DNA of 64,000 nucleotides from Mesorhizobium sp. M4B.F.Ca.ET.203.01.1.1 (GCF_004791025.1 NZ_SRUO01000002.1:310001-374000), one strand, 5' to 3'; counted from the first letter of the stretch, positions 43,221 through 52,657 are shown. A program made the numbers and translations. The notes: generated from the letters alone by a model not told the origin.

Positions 43221-44552
43221 CTATTTTTCCCGCATCGCCCGGCGGAAGTTCTGCGTGATCGGCTCGGCGATGTAGGAAAGCACGGTGCGGGCGCCTGTCC
43301 GGATCATCGTCTCGCTCGACATGCCGGGCAGCAGCTTGCGGCCCTCCAACTTCGCGAGTTCGGTCTTGTCGATCAACACGGTCGCCGCGAAATACGGTGC
43401 CCCGCTGCGCTCCTCCGTCATGCGGTCGGCCGACACGACCTCGACGACGCCGTCGAGCGGCGGCAGGTTGTAGCGGGCGAAAGCCGGGAAGCTGACGCGC
43501 GCGGGCTGTCCGGGGGCGATCGTCTCGACATCCTCCGGTTTGACCATCGCCTCGACCACGAGCTGTTGCCCGAGCGGCACGACTGTCATCATTGTCTCGC
43601 CGGGTTTCACGACACCGCCGGCCGTGTGGACCTTCAGATCCATGACGATCCCGTCGACCGGTGCGACGACATTGGTGCGGGCAAGCACGTCCCTGGCGGA
43701 ACGCTCCCCCTGTCTGAGGTCGAACAACTCCGCCTCGACCTTGCTCAACTCCTCGACAGCCTCGTTCAGCCGCACAGTGTTGAGGTTCAGGGTCTGCATG
43801 TCGATCTCGGCCATGGCGCTTTTGGCGCGCGCGATCGCCGCGACGTTGGTGGCGCGCTCGCCTTCGATCTCGCGTTGTTGCTGCCTGAGCGACAGATTCC
43901 GTTCGCGGGTGGTCAGCCCCTTCTTGAGCAGGCCCTCAAGGTCCTTGGTCTCGGCCTCGAGCGCCTCGATCTGCCTGTCCTCGGTGGCGACAAGCTCCTG
44001 CAGTCCCGTTATCTCTTCCTCGGTCTGGTGACGGCGCTGGGCGAGAATTCCCCGCTCGTCCTCGAGATTATGATGCTTGGCCGCGAACACGTCGCGCTGC
44101 GCGGCCACCGCGTCCCTCGCGGCGGTAGTGGGATTGGCGAGCAGCGTCGGATCGAACTCGATCTCGGCCTTGCCGTCGCGCTCGGCCCGCAGACGCGCCG
44201 CCAGCGCCTCTCGCGTCGCTATCCGGTTCTGGACCAGGTCGAGCTGCGCCTTCGCCTGCGTGTCGTCGAGCCGGAGGAGGACCTTGCCCGCCTTGACGAT
44301 ATCGCCGTTGGCGGCGTTCAGGTCCGCGATGATGCCGCCCTCAAGGTGCTGGATGAGCTTGCGGTCGCCGGCGACCTTGATAACGCCCGGCGCCACCGCG
44401 GCGCTGTCCAACGGTGCCAGCGCCGCCCAGCCCCCGGCGACGCCGAAGAACAGGAACATGATCGCGAACCCGGTGGATGTCACGCCGGCGAGACGCAGTG
44501 GCACCGGCTCCAGCCGCGACGGTGGCGGCGCGGGTAACTCGACGACGTTCAT
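43221..44552 (-). CDS. HlyD-family type I secretion adaptor (PrsE-like)
   Basis: A 443-residue membrane fusion protein: short cytoplasmic N-terminus, one membrane helix (GFAIMFLFFGVAGGWAAL), lipoyl-like segment (VIKVAGDRKLIQHLEGGIIA), long coiled coil of about 200 residues and a beta-barrel with VVAPVDGIVMDLKVHTAGGV. It spans the periplasm between the ABC exporter and the outer membrane TolC-type channel. The start overlaps the exporter gene by 4 bases (ATGA). It is the second adaptor in the window and belongs with the exporter at 44549-46447. Confidence 0.93.
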   Translation of the reverse strand: MNVVELPAPPPSRLEPVPLRLAGVTSTGFAIMFLFFGVAGGWAALAPLDSAAVAPGVIKVAGDRKLIQHLEGGIIADLNAANGDIVKAGKVLLRLDDTQAKAQLDLVQNRIATREALAARLRAERDGKAEIEFDPTLLANPTTAARDAVAAQRDVFAAKHHNLEDERGILAQRRHQTEEEITGLQELVATEDRQIEALEAETKDLEGLLKKGLTTRERNLSLRQQQREIEGERATNVAAIARAKSAMAEIDMQTLNLNTVRLNEAVEELSKVEAELFDLRQGERSARDVLARTNVVAPVDGIVMDLKVHTAGGVVKPGETMMTVVPLGQQLVVEAMVKPEDVETIAPGQPARVSFPAFARYNLPPLDGVVEVVSADRMTEERSGAPYFAATVLIDKTELAKLEGRKLLPGMSSETMIRTGARTVLSYIAEPITQNFRRAMREK

Positions 44553-46447
44553 ATCCGCCCCCGTGTCCTTGGTTGCGCGGCACCGGCCTCACCCTCTCGA
44601 ACGCTGCCCTGTCGCGCGGGAACGAGGTTGAGGCTCGGACGCAATTTTCGTTCCGCGTATCGGCGCGCCGGAGGTGGGGCGCTGTCCTGGTTCGCCGGCA
44701 CGGCCTGGTTCGCCCCTATGGCCTGGTTCGCTATGGCCGGCACCTGACTGATCTGTCGGATGCGCGCGGCGAGTTCGCCGAAGACATAATCGCGCGGACC
44801 GTAGAGGTCCTGCTGGCCCCGGTTGAGCACCAGGATCTTGTCGACCTTCTCCAACATGTTCGATCGGTGCGCGATCAGGATAATGGTCGTGCCCGCCGCC
44901 TTGACGGCGCCCAGGGCAGCGACCAGGGCATCCTCTCCCTCGCGATCGAGGTTGGAATTGGGCTCGTCCAGGATGAGCAGCGGCGGGTCGCCGTAGAGCG
45001 CGCGCGCCAGCCCGATGCGTTGGCGCTGCCCGCCTGACAGCACCGCTCCGGATTCGCCGATCTCGGTGGCGTAGCCTTTCGGCAGCCCTTTGATCAGTTC
45101 GTGGACTCCCGCCAGTTGCGCGGCCTTGACCACGTTGTTGAACACCGTCGGGTTGAGCTGCGCGAAGCGGCAGATGTTCTCGGAAATGGTGCCGGCGAAG
45201 AGCTCGATGTCCTGCGGCAGGTAACCGACATAATGGCCGCGGTCCTCCGCCGCCCATTGGGCGACATCCATGCCGTCGAGCAGCGCGCGCCCGCCGGATG
45301 GACGCCAGGCGCCGGCCAGTATGCGCGCCAGGCTCGTCTTGCCGGCCGCGCTCGGGCCGATCAGCGCCATTGCCTCGCCTGGATTGAGCCGGAAGCTGAT
45401 GCCTTTCAGGATAGGTTCGCCGCCCGGTCGGCCAAGCACGAGATTGTCGGCCTCGAACTTGCCTTTCGGCCGAGGCAGCGGCAGCACCGGCGTGGCCTCA
45501 GGATGTTGTCCGGCAACCGCGGTGAGGCGCCGGTAGGCGGCGCGTGCTCCGACCGTCGCCTTCCATGTGCCGATCGCCTGCTCGACCGGGGACAGAGCGC
45601 GACCCATCAGGATCGAGGCGGCGATCATGATGCCGGGCGAAGCCTCGTTGCGAACCACCAGGTAGGCGCCAAGGCCGAGTATCGCCATCTGCAGGGCCAG
45701 CCGGTGACAGCGCGCGATGGCCGAGATGACGCCGCCGCGGTTGGCGGCGAGAACCTGTCCCTTGTTTGCCTCGTCCTGCTGCTCCTTCCAGCCTTCAAGC
45801 AGCGGCTTCAGCATGCCCATCGCCTGCACGACCTCGGCGTTGCGGATGGCCGCCTCGGCCTGCACGTAGGCCCGCGACTGCGCGTTTGCCGCCTCGGTCA
45901 GCGGCTTCCGCGTGAGGTATTCGTTGAGCAATGCCAGCCCAAACAGCAGGATTCCACCGACCAGGGCCAGCCAGCCCAGCCAGGGGTGCATCAGGAATAT
46001 CGCGGCGAAGAACAGCGGCGCCCAGGGCGCGTCGAGGATCGGGAAGATGCTCGGGCTGGTGAAAAAATTCCGCACCTGATCCAGGTCGCGCAGCGGACGG
46101 GCGTTGGCATGACCGGGCGCCGAAGCGGAATATTCCACCGATGCGGTCAAGAGTACCGGCGCCAACCGTGCATTCATCCACGATCCGACCTTGGCCAGGA
46201 GGCGCCCGCGAACCACCTCCAGCCCCGCCATCGCCGCGAGTGCCGCCGCCGCCATCAGCGACAGCATCGCCAACGTCTCCAGGCTGTGGCTGGACAGCAC
46301 GCGATGGTAAACCTGGAGCATGTAAAGCGCCCCGGTCAGCATCAGCACATTGATGCCGGCGCTGAACCAGATAAGCGGCCGGATGGCGCGTCTGGCCTCT
46401 TTCATCACGACCTGCAGCGCAGGGAGCTGTTGGCTGGCTCTCATCAT
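44549..46447 (-). CDS. Type I secretion ABC exporter (PrsD-like)
   Basis: A 632-residue permease-ATPase without a C39 domain, as in PrsD/AprD. The membrane domain is about 20-320. The ATPase has Walker A IGPSAAGKTS, signature VLSGGQRQRIGLARAL and Walker B LLILDEPNSNLD. The last 60 residues are a low-complexity tail with ANQAI-type repeats. In rhizobia PrsDE exports glycanases and RTX-like proteins. It lies between the adaptor gene (overlapping by 4 bases) and the acidic secreted protein gene, its likely substrate; the GH16 enzyme at 2812 could also use it. Confidence 0.93.
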   Translation of the reverse strand: MMRASQQLPALQVVMKEARRAIRPLIWFSAGINVLMLTGALYMLQVYHRVLSSHSLETLAMLSLMAAAALAAMAGLEVVRGRLLAKVGSWMNARLAPVLLTASVEYSASAPGHANARPLRDLDQVRNFFTSPSIFPILDAPWAPLFFAAIFLMHPWLGWLALVGGILLFGLALLNEYLTRKPLTEAANAQSRAYVQAEAAIRNAEVVQAMGMLKPLLEGWKEQQDEANKGQVLAANRGGVISAIARCHRLALQMAILGLGAYLVVRNEASPGIMIAASILMGRALSPVEQAIGTWKATVGARAAYRRLTAVAGQHPEATPVLPLPRPKGKFEADNLVLGRPGGEPILKGISFRLNPGEAMALIGPSAAGKTSLARILAGAWRPSGGRALLDGMDVAQWAAEDRGHYVGYLPQDIELFAGTISENICRFAQLNPTVFNNVVKAAQLAGVHELIKGLPKGYATEIGESGAVLSGGQRQRIGLARALYGDPPLLILDEPNSNLDREGEDALVAALGAVKAAGTTIILIAHRSNMLEKVDKILVLNRGQQDLYGPRDYVFGELAARIRQISQVPAIANQAIGANQAVPANQDSAPPPARRYAERKLRPSLNLVPARQGSVREGEAGAAQPRTRGRI

Positions 46448-46628
46448 TATTTCTCTGTGCGGGATGACATCGGAGCGTCGTCCACAGCATCGTAAGTGGA
46501 CACTGCAAGCCGCCGCTTTGCCCGTCGCCTGGTTTTAGTCCAGGGCCTTGATGTCTCGTGAACGACCGGTCCCCCAAGGGGGACCGGATCGCCAGGCTTT
46601 GAAGTTCTTGCAGGCTGCGAGGACGCCA

Positions 46629-48707
46629 TTAAATGAAGTCCTGGCTTGCGAGGATGCTCAGGTCTTGCGTGGCAGCATCGCCGTCGAGGTCGGTGTTTGC
46701 CAGCGTGAAGTCGAACTGCTGATCGGGAACCGGACCCTCGATGCTCGTCGAGAAGTCGAGGATGCGAACACCCGAGTTGGCACCGGGGACCGTGAACTGA
46801 ACGTAGGCCGTGTCGAAGGCTTGACCACCATCGTCGTTGATGGTCACGGTCTGATTACCCGAGCGCAAGCCAGTAACGTTGTCGATATTGTGATCGATCA
46901 GATTACCGGCATTGTCGTAAAGCCACGATTCTACAGTGATGGCATTGATGTTTCCAATTCCTGCGACCGCAAAGGTTAGATTGTTGATATCAGAACCGTC
47001 CGCAGTATGGAAGGTGAAGCCCTCGTTGTTATTAATCTGCGAAGCCTGACCGCCTTTCACCCCGAATCCAACCGCATCGGGGTTAAGATCGTCAGCAGCT
47101 ACAGTCGGGCCTCCCAGTGGAGCCGTGTTGAACGGCGTAAAGGCATCCTTGGTCGCGTCCGCTGCGGGGTGAGTGTTGAAGATAAGACCGTCAAAGACGA
47201 TGCTGCCGGTGTTGTCCACCGTGGGTACCGTCAAGGTCTCCTGAGGACCGCCCGACTTGACCGCATTGAAGTTGAGGTCGGACTGCTCACCGTGGGGTGT
47301 GAAGAGCACGTCGAAGGTGTACCCCGTGTCCGTCACGTTCAGTTGGTAGAGGTCCGTATCGGTGGCCACGTCGTGGTAAGTCAGCGTGGTTCCGTCGTTG
47401 GTGAGGATCTCCGTGATGTCATCGCCTCCGAGATCGGTGTATTCGGTGATGATAACGTGTGAGCCATCGGCTCCGGCAGTAAGGTCGAACGTCCCTGTGT
47501 CCTGTTGACCGGCGGCCAATCCGACCTGGAACGGCGAGGTATCACCAGTGATGTCGGTGAACGTCGGCCCGGCGTCCTCGAACACCAGGTGCGTCCCGAG
47601 ATCCTCGTGGTTGACGACCGTCACCTCGGACGATGATGGGAACGCGACTTCGAGGTTCTCAACGCGTACGCCGGAGGTGCTTACCTTTGTGTCGTAGTAA
47701 AATCGAACGTAGATTTGGTCGACGCTATCGGCCGTTTCGATGGTATAATTCTCAAAGACGGCGCTGCCGGAAGGTAAGTTTACGGTGTCGGTGTCGGTAG
47801 CAACTACTACTCCATTATCGACAGCCCACCACTCAATGTTCACTTTCTTCACGCCGCCTACGGCCTGGATGTCGAACCTGATGCCGCCGATTTCGTTCGC
47901 ATCCTGATCAGCAGAAGTCCAGGCCGCGTCTTGAACCAAGAAGCCCTCATTTTGATTCATCTGAGAGGCTTGACCGCCCTTCACACCGAAGCCGATGGCG
48001 TCGGGGTTCAGATCATCATTGGTTCCGGGGTTGGTTGGGACTGTCGTTGGATCGGCCACCGTCCCCGGGAAGATGAGTCCATCAAACTTGGCGCTGTGAT
48101 TGTCAGTGGGATCGGTTGTCGCAACCGTGAGGGTCTCCTGCGGGCTACCTGACGGGATCGACGCGAAGTCGAGTGTCTGAAACGTCGTTACGATCTCGGT
48201 GGTCGATACATCCAGTGTGATCTTGCCATCGGCAAACGACAGGATGTCGTCATCGTCAACGTTGAGAGGATCGCTGTGCCCCAGCGGCTCGTATTGAATG
48301 AGGTAAATTTGCGCCGAGGACAGGTCGCTCTCGTCCAGCGCAACAGCGAACGCCAGGTCGCCGTTCGGGTCAGCGTCACCATTCGCGTCGGCCTCGCGCC
48401 CATAAATGATGCCGCCTTCGTTGTAGAGGAAGATTGCCACACCGTCGACGGTAGAGAGGCCGCTCGCCGTGCCGTCATCGGGGATCGATAGCGCCAGATC
48501 GGTCACTCCGGTTGTGTCAAGGAGGGCGTCGTTGACGGCCACCTGCGGGAAGCCTGTTGTGGCGTCGGTACCGCCACTGATATCAGCCACGCCGAGAGTG
48601 GTGAGCGTGTTGATCAGCGTCGCGTCGAGTTCTTTATCATTATCATTGGTGACGGTCTGTACGCCGATTTGCTCGTCGAGAACGAGATTGCCGTTAATAG
48701 TAGCCAT
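46629..48707 (-). CDS. Acidic secreted protein, probable type I secretion substrate (DUF5801-like repeats)
   Basis: A 692-residue acidic protein, rich in Asp, Thr and Gly and almost free of Cys, with no signal peptide. It begins MATINGNLVLDEQIGVQT and has segments such as VDGVAIFLYNEGGIIYGREA like the DUF5801 repeats of type I exported adhesins. Two copies of a larger unit carry PQETLTV, then FDGLIF and DLNPDAIGFGVKGGQASQ (second copy DLNPDAVGFGVKGGQASQ). The C-terminus LDGDAATQDLSILASQDFI is the kind of end read by type I systems. It is encoded just before the exporter and adaptor and is probably their substrate, perhaps an adhesin or matrix protein. Confidence 0.75.
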   Translation of the reverse strand: MATINGNLVLDEQIGVQTVTNDNDKELDATLINTLTTLGVADISGGTDATTGFPQVAVNDALLDTTGVTDLALSIPDDGTASGLSTVDGVAIFLYNEGGIIYGREADANGDADPNGDLAFAVALDESDLSSAQIYLIQYEPLGHSDPLNVDDDDILSFADGKITLDVSTTEIVTTFQTLDFASIPSGSPQETLTVATTDPTDNHSAKFDGLIFPGTVADPTTVPTNPGTNDDLNPDAIGFGVKGGQASQMNQNEGFLVQDAAWTSADQDANEIGGIRFDIQAVGGVKKVNIEWWAVDNGVVVATDTDTVNLPSGSAVFENYTIETADSVDQIYVRFYYDTKVSTSGVRVENLEVAFPSSSEVTVVNHEDLGTHLVFEDAGPTFTDITGDTSPFQVGLAAGQQDTGTFDLTAGADGSHVIITEYTDLGGDDITEILTNDGTTLTYHDVATDTDLYQLNVTDTGYTFDVLFTPHGEQSDLNFNAVKSGGPQETLTVPTVDNTGSIVFDGLIFNTHPAADATKDAFTPFNTAPLGGPTVAADDLNPDAVGFGVKGGQASQINNNEGFTFHTADGSDINNLTFAVAGIGNINAITVESWLYDNAGNLIDHNIDNVTGLRSGNQTVTINDDGGQAFDTAYVQFTVPGANSGVRILDFSTSIEGPVPDQQFDFTLANTDLDGDAATQDLSILASQDFI

Positions 48708-49112
48708 AATCTGCCTCCCAATTGTGATCGAGTTATTCCAGGGTCAGTTGGAATTAGGTCAGGGCGCGCCGAAAATGGTGGATTCGAGAACCAGAACAGA
48801 ACACGCCTTAACGTAAGCAAGTTCCGGAAGCGTCGAAAACTACGATTGCCCGTCCGCCATGACTTGGATGCTGGCAAACCCCAGTTGCTGAGGATCGATC
48901 TGAAATGCGGCCCTCGGAGTCATTGTCCGGCCAAGGCAGAGGGCGCGTCCATTCGCGTTTCGATAGCTTTTCGGTCAATGATCGTCCTGATCGAACGATA
49001 TATATCCTTCGATATACGGGCGGACGCGGGCCTGAACGCGCTGGGTCTTCGTGTCAAACACGTCGACAGACACTCGCGCGCCGGCGCGATGCGCTTCAGC
49101 CTGAAAAGGGGA
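48708..49112. other. Intergenic region upstream of the secreted protein gene
   Basis: These 405 bases should hold the promoter of the acidic secreted protein. A lone TTAGG half-site occurs near 48752. No gene was recognised. Confidence 0.3.
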
Positions 49113-49748
49113 TCAGATCAGGTCTGTGTTGGGACGGTCGCCCTTGCCGTGCGTCGCCCAAGCGAGCTCGGCCCTGCTGCCGAGGTTGAGCTTGGCGTAG
49201 ACGTGGTGCAAATGCATCTTCACCGTGCCTTCGGACACATGCAACCGCTGGGCGATGGTCTTGTTGCGCAAGCCGCGCGAGACGAGGTCGGCGATTTCGC
49301 TCTCGCGCCCCGTGAGCTTCGACAGGGGCTGCGGCTGCGGCCTGGGCATCAACAGATGCTGGACGATCTTGTTGTCGATCCACTTTTTGCCGCTCGCCAC
49401 CGCGTTCACGCATTCGACGAGAAAGCGGTTGCTGATGCCGTCAAGCACCACGCCATCGGCGTCGAGCGCCTGTATTTCCTTGATATCGAAGCCGCCGTTT
49501 TGCTGCAGGATGAAGACAATGCCGAGCGCACGGTGGGTGGCTCTCAGCCGGGAGGAAAGACTGGCCGTCTGCGGGTCCGCTGTGTCCAGGCCGACGATGA
49601 CAATATCGGGCAGATGGCGCTCCACATGGGGGAGAACGTCAACAGCGCGGTGGCACTCGGCGACAATCTCGTGACCGGCCTTCCGCAACACCCACTCCAG
49701 ACCGGCGAGATACACCCCCCGCGGGTCCGCGACAACCACTGTCGACAT
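49113..49748 (-). CDS. LuxR-type transcriptional regulator with degenerate receiver domain
   Basis: A 211-residue FixJ/NarL-like protein: receiver (about 1-120) and helix-turn-helix (LTGRESEIADLVSRGLRNKT, EGTVKMHLHHVYAKLNLGSR). The phosphorylation site reads DIVIVGLD with Gly where Asp is expected, and the conserved Lys is replaced in VVLDGIS, so it should not be switched by phosphorylation. It lies upstream of the secreted protein and secretion genes on the same strand, with a 405-base gap, and may control them. It is one of three such regulators in 13 kb. Confidence 0.85.
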   Translation of the reverse strand: MSTVVVADPRGVYLAGLEWVLRKAGHEIVAECHRAVDVLPHVERHLPDIVIVGLDTADPQTASLSSRLRATHRALGIVFILQQNGGFDIKEIQALDADGVVLDGISNRFLVECVNAVASGKKWIDNKIVQHLLMPRPQPQPLSKLTGRESEIADLVSRGLRNKTIAQRLHVSEGTVKMHLHHVYAKLNLGSRAELAWATHGKGDRPNTDLI

Positions 49749-49786
49749 GCGAACACCGTCCGTAAAAAACGCAACGAACTTTGTTT

Positions 49787-49841
49787 AAACCCCTAGGAAA
49801 AAGGAAACCAGAGGTTAGGCTAATTGTCAAGAAGTCCCTAA
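49787..49841. promoter_or_regulatory. Candidate operator half-sites upstream of the third LuxR-type gene
   Basis: ACCCCTAGG (49789-49797), TTAGG (49815-49819) and TCCCTAA (49835-49841) lie 40-95 bases upstream of the start at 49748 in an AT-rich stretch. TTAGG and CCCTAA face each other as inverted half-sites, as in the sites near 36418 and 39264. Confidence 0.4.
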
Positions 49842-49958
49842 TATAGTTGCGGCTATAACCGTAGTCCAAGGCTGTTCTTGCCCCGGTGCGCCGGACGGTC
49901 CGGCAACGCCGATGTTTTGAGCTTCGGCTCTGAATGCTAGCCGAAGCCGCGAATTCTC

Positions 49959-50567
49959 TCAGTAGCCGACGGTGAAGCGCTGCCGGATGTGCCTCGGCGT
50001 CTCGATCTCGTCGGCCATGACGATGGCGTAGTCCTCGAAGGAGATGCTGCTGCCCTTGTCGGAGGAAAGCAGCGTATCCTTGCCGAGCCGGAACGTGCCG
50101 GTGCGCTCGCCCGCGGTGAACAGCGCCGACGGCGACAGGAAGGTCCAGTCGAGATCGCCGACCGTCCGCAGCGTGTCGAGGAAGTCGCCGCCCTTCTGCG
50201 CCTCGGCCTTGTAGATGGCCGGAAATTCCGGCGTGTCGACCAGGCGCTTGCCAGGCGCGACCTCGAGGCTGCCGGCGCCGCCGACGACAAGGTAGCGCTT
50301 GACGCCGGAGGCGCACGCGGCGGCGATCAGCGTGTCGGGATCGCTGGCGGTGAAATGAACCGAACTGACGACGGCGTCATGTCCCTTGATCAGCGCGGCG
50401 AGGCCCTCCTTGTCGAAGACGTCGCCCTTGACAGCGGTCACGCCTGGCAGCTTGGCGATCTTGTCCGGGTTGCGGGCGATTGCGGTGATGGTGTGGCCGC
50501 GATCGGAGAGTTCTTTCAGGATGCGCGAGCCGGCCTGGCCGGACGCGCCGATGAGGGCGATCTTCAT
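49959..50567 (-). CDS. NAD(P)-binding oxidoreductase (atypical SDR, YwnB-like)
   Basis: A 202-residue Rossmann protein with IALIGASGQAGSRILKELSD at the start and no catalytic YxxxK, typical of the NmrA/YwnB atypical SDR group. Such proteins may be NAD(P)H-dependent reductases or redox sensors. ATG 50567 follows AAAGGAA. It is 36 bases after the DsbA-like gene, with which it is probably co-transcribed, and both are divergent from a LysR regulator that likely controls them. Confidence 0.85.
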   Translation of the reverse strand: MKIALIGASGQAGSRILKELSDRGHTITAIARNPDKIAKLPGVTAVKGDVFDKEGLAALIKGHDAVVSSVHFTASDPDTLIAAACASGVKRYLVVGGAGSLEVAPGKRLVDTPEFPAIYKAEAQKGGDFLDTLRTVGDLDWTFLSPSALFTAGERTGTFRLGKDTLLSSDKGSSISFEDYAIVMADEIETPRHIRQRFTVGY

Positions 50568-50603
50568 GGCATTTCCTTTCTGCTTGGGGGAGGGCTGGGA
50601 GGA

Positions 50604-51242
50604 TCACGCCGCCTGGATATGGGCGACGAGATCGTCGTAGCTGCCGAACAGCGCGTTGGCGCTGATCAGGCGCGGCGCCGCGTTGCGGATCACGGCGAGC
50701 GCGGGGACGCCATTGGCATGCAGGCGCTGGAACAGCGTGCGGCCATGGCCGACAAGGTCGCGGTGCGCGGCCAGCAACGCCGGCGTCGGCGCCTTCAGCA
50801 TCTGCGCCGCGTCCGCCATGCCGACGTCGGTCAACACCGCGGCGACACCGTCCACCGTCACGATGTCGCGTCCGCCGACATAGCGGGCATGCTGGATTGC
50901 CTTCAGCGCCGCAAGCCGCTGGCGCGGGTCTTCGAGTCCGCCGGCGACGATGCCGAGGGTGGCAGCGCCGGAATCGAGCAGGGTACCGCGAACGTTCAGC
51001 ACGTTGTCGAGATAAGCCTGGCTGAAGCGCTGTCCGCTCAGCCGCTCGATGCGCTGGTCGTTCGCCCAGGCATGGGCGGCAAAGCCGGCGTCCAGCGGCC
51101 GCGCGCCGGCGCCGGAGAAGAGGCCGGTCGGCAGGAGATCGAGCGCGATGCCGCTCTGCTCCAGCCTGTCCAGCATCGGCGTCGCGCCATAGCACCAGCC
51201 GCAGAGCGGGTCGAAAAGATAGGTCAGCGTTGCATTGTTCAT
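50604..51242 (-). CDS. DsbA-family thioredoxin-fold protein (FrnE-like)
   Basis: A 212-residue cytoplasmic protein beginning LTYLFDPLCGWCYGATPML, with the CGWC redox pair of the DsbA/FrnE family. There is no signal peptide, so it is a cytoplasmic isomerase- or oxidoreductase-like protein rather than a periplasmic DsbA. It is the first gene after the divergent LysR regulator and likely the main target of that control. Confidence 0.87.
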   Translation of the reverse strand: MNNATLTYLFDPLCGWCYGATPMLDRLEQSGIALDLLPTGLFSGAGARPLDAGFAAHAWANDQRIERLSGQRFSQAYLDNVLNVRGTLLDSGAATLGIVAGGLEDPRQRLAALKAIQHARYVGGRDIVTVDGVAAVLTDVGMADAAQMLKAPTPALLAAHRDLVGHGRTLFQRLHANGVPALAVIRNAAPRLISANALFGSYDDLVAHIQAA

Positions 51243-51316
51243 GGCCGTCTCGTCCGGTGTCTGTCACGGATCTAGATGGCAGTTCGCCCAATTGCGAAAA
51301 ACAGCGATCAATCGTA

Positions 51317-51340
51317 CAGACTGTCTGACCAGATCAGACA
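51317..51340. promoter_or_regulatory. Perfect inverted repeat, candidate LysR operator
   Basis: TGTCTGA (51322-51328), 5 bases, TCAGACA (51334-51340) form a perfect 7-base inverted repeat. A second palindrome, CAGAC-T-GTCTG (51317-51327), overlaps it, so three related half-sites sit side by side in the 98-base gap between the DsbA-like gene and the LysR gene. This is where a LysR regulator controlling both directions would bind. Confidence 0.65.
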
Positions 51341-52270
51341 ATGGCTTTGCCGATGGCCGAACTTCTGAACCTTAACCGGCTCGTCTATTTCACCACGGTT
51401 GTCGAAACCGGGTCCTTCACCGCGGCCGCCGACCGGCTCGACGTCGCCAAGGCGGTGGTCAGCCACCAGGTCGGCAGGCTCGAGCGGGAACTGGGCGCCA
51501 CGCTGCTGCGGCGCACGACGCGGCGCGTCACGATGACGGAGGAGGGGCGGCTGTTCTACGACCGCGCCGCCATCATCCTGCGCGAGGCGGAAGCCGCCTA
51601 TGGCGACATCGCGCGCAGCGCCGACAAGCCGACCGGGATGCTGCGGCTGACGGCGCCGCTCGACTATGGCGAGAAGGTCGTGGCGCCGACCATCGCCGCC
51701 TATCTCAAGAAATATCCGAGGATGCGGGTCGAGACGATCTTCGACGACGCGGTCAGCAATCTCGTCGACGAGCAGATCGATCTCGGCATCCGCGCCGGCT
51801 GGCTGGCCGATTCCAGCAATCTGGCGCGCCGCCTTGGGAGCTTCCGGCAGGTCGTCGTCGCAAGTCCGGAGCTTGCGGCCAGGCTGCCGCCGGATGTGGC
51901 CCCCGGCCAGGCGAGGTCGCTGCCCTGGGTCGGCAATGTCCAGCTCCGCGGTATCGGCCAATGGCTGTTCTCGAAAGACGGCGAAACAGTGCTGGCCGAG
52001 CTCAACCCGATCGTCAGCTGCGACAAGAGCCCCGGCGTCCATGCCTGCGTGAAGGCCGGCATCGGGCTCGGCATCTTTCCGGACTACAGCGTCGATGACG
52101 ACATCGCCAAGGGGCGCCTGGTGCGGATGTTCGCCGACTGGAGCCTGCCGACCGGCGGTATCCATGCCGTCTTTCCGCCGGCGCGCTTCAGGCCGGCCAA
52201 GGTGCGCGCCTTCGTCGAGCTTCTGGCGGCGGCCGAACGAAAGCGCGCCCGGGGCTCAAAACCGGACTGA
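51341..52270 (+). CDS. LysR-family transcriptional regulator
   Basis: A 309-residue LysR protein: winged helix at the start (TGSFTAAADRLDVAKAVVSH, then QVGRLERELGATLLRRTTRR) and an effector domain from about residue 95. It should regulate the divergent DsbA-like and oxidoreductase genes. The operator-like repeat ends at 51340, directly before ATG 51341, so ATG 51353 (MAELLN) may be the true start. The effector is unknown. Confidence 0.9.
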   Translation: MALPMAELLNLNRLVYFTTVVETGSFTAAADRLDVAKAVVSHQVGRLERELGATLLRRTTRRVTMTEEGRLFYDRAAIILREAEAAYGDIARSADKPTGMLRLTAPLDYGEKVVAPTIAAYLKKYPRMRVETIFDDAVSNLVDEQIDLGIRAGWLADSSNLARRLGSFRQVVVASPELAARLPPDVAPGQARSLPWVGNVQLRGIGQWLFSKDGETVLAELNPIVSCDKSPGVHACVKAGIGLGIFPDYSVDDDIAKGRLVRMFADWSLPTGGIHAVFPPARFRPAKVRAFVELLAAAERKRARGSKPD

Positions 52271-52371
52271 TGTCTCGACTGGTCAGCCCGGGCGGGGGGA
52301 GCAGGTCAGGGGAACCTTTGTCCGGCTGGCGATTTTGGATATGGTGGAACTTCGAACCGGTTAGGAGGGGT

Positions 52372-52647
52372 ATGCGAATGACGACGAAACGCCTTGCGAT
52401 CCGCGCACTCGTTTTCGCTGTGGCTTGCGGCATGGCCGCCTCGGCCTTCGCCGGAAGCCGCGACCATCGGGCCGAATCCGAACGCTACGTCCCCGCGCAT
52501 CGCGATATCATCGACATCCTGTTCGCGGGCCCGCACTACTATGACCAGCAATTGTTCACGACGGCGGCCGGAGCCTGCTCGTACCAGCGTGTTGGCCCTG
52601 ACGCCAATGCGTTGAACAAGATCAACGATCACCACTGCGGTAAATAG
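52372..52647 (+). CDS. Small secreted protein of unknown function
   Basis: A 91-residue protein with a clear signal peptide (ALVFAVACGMAASAFA) and a short mature part starting GSRDHRAESERYVPAHRD, with two Cys that could form a disulfide. ATG 52372 follows a strong AGGAGGGG, which decides the start; an ATG two codons later is also possible. It lies 101 bases after the LysR gene. No family was recognised. Confidence 0.7.
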   Translation: MRMTTKRLAIRALVFAVACGMAASAFAGSRDHRAESERYVPAHRDIIDILFAGPHYYDQQLFTTAAGACSYQRVGPDANALNKINDHHCGK

Positions 52648-52657
52648 GCGGCCGGCC

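Noticed and set aside
43185..44537. 450-codon plus-strand open frame
   Set aside because: Antisense to the HlyD-type adaptor, which has clear domains and operon spacing.
45101..46495. 464-codon plus-strand open frame
   Set aside because: Antisense to the PrsD-like exporter with Arg/Gln-rich, family-free sequence.
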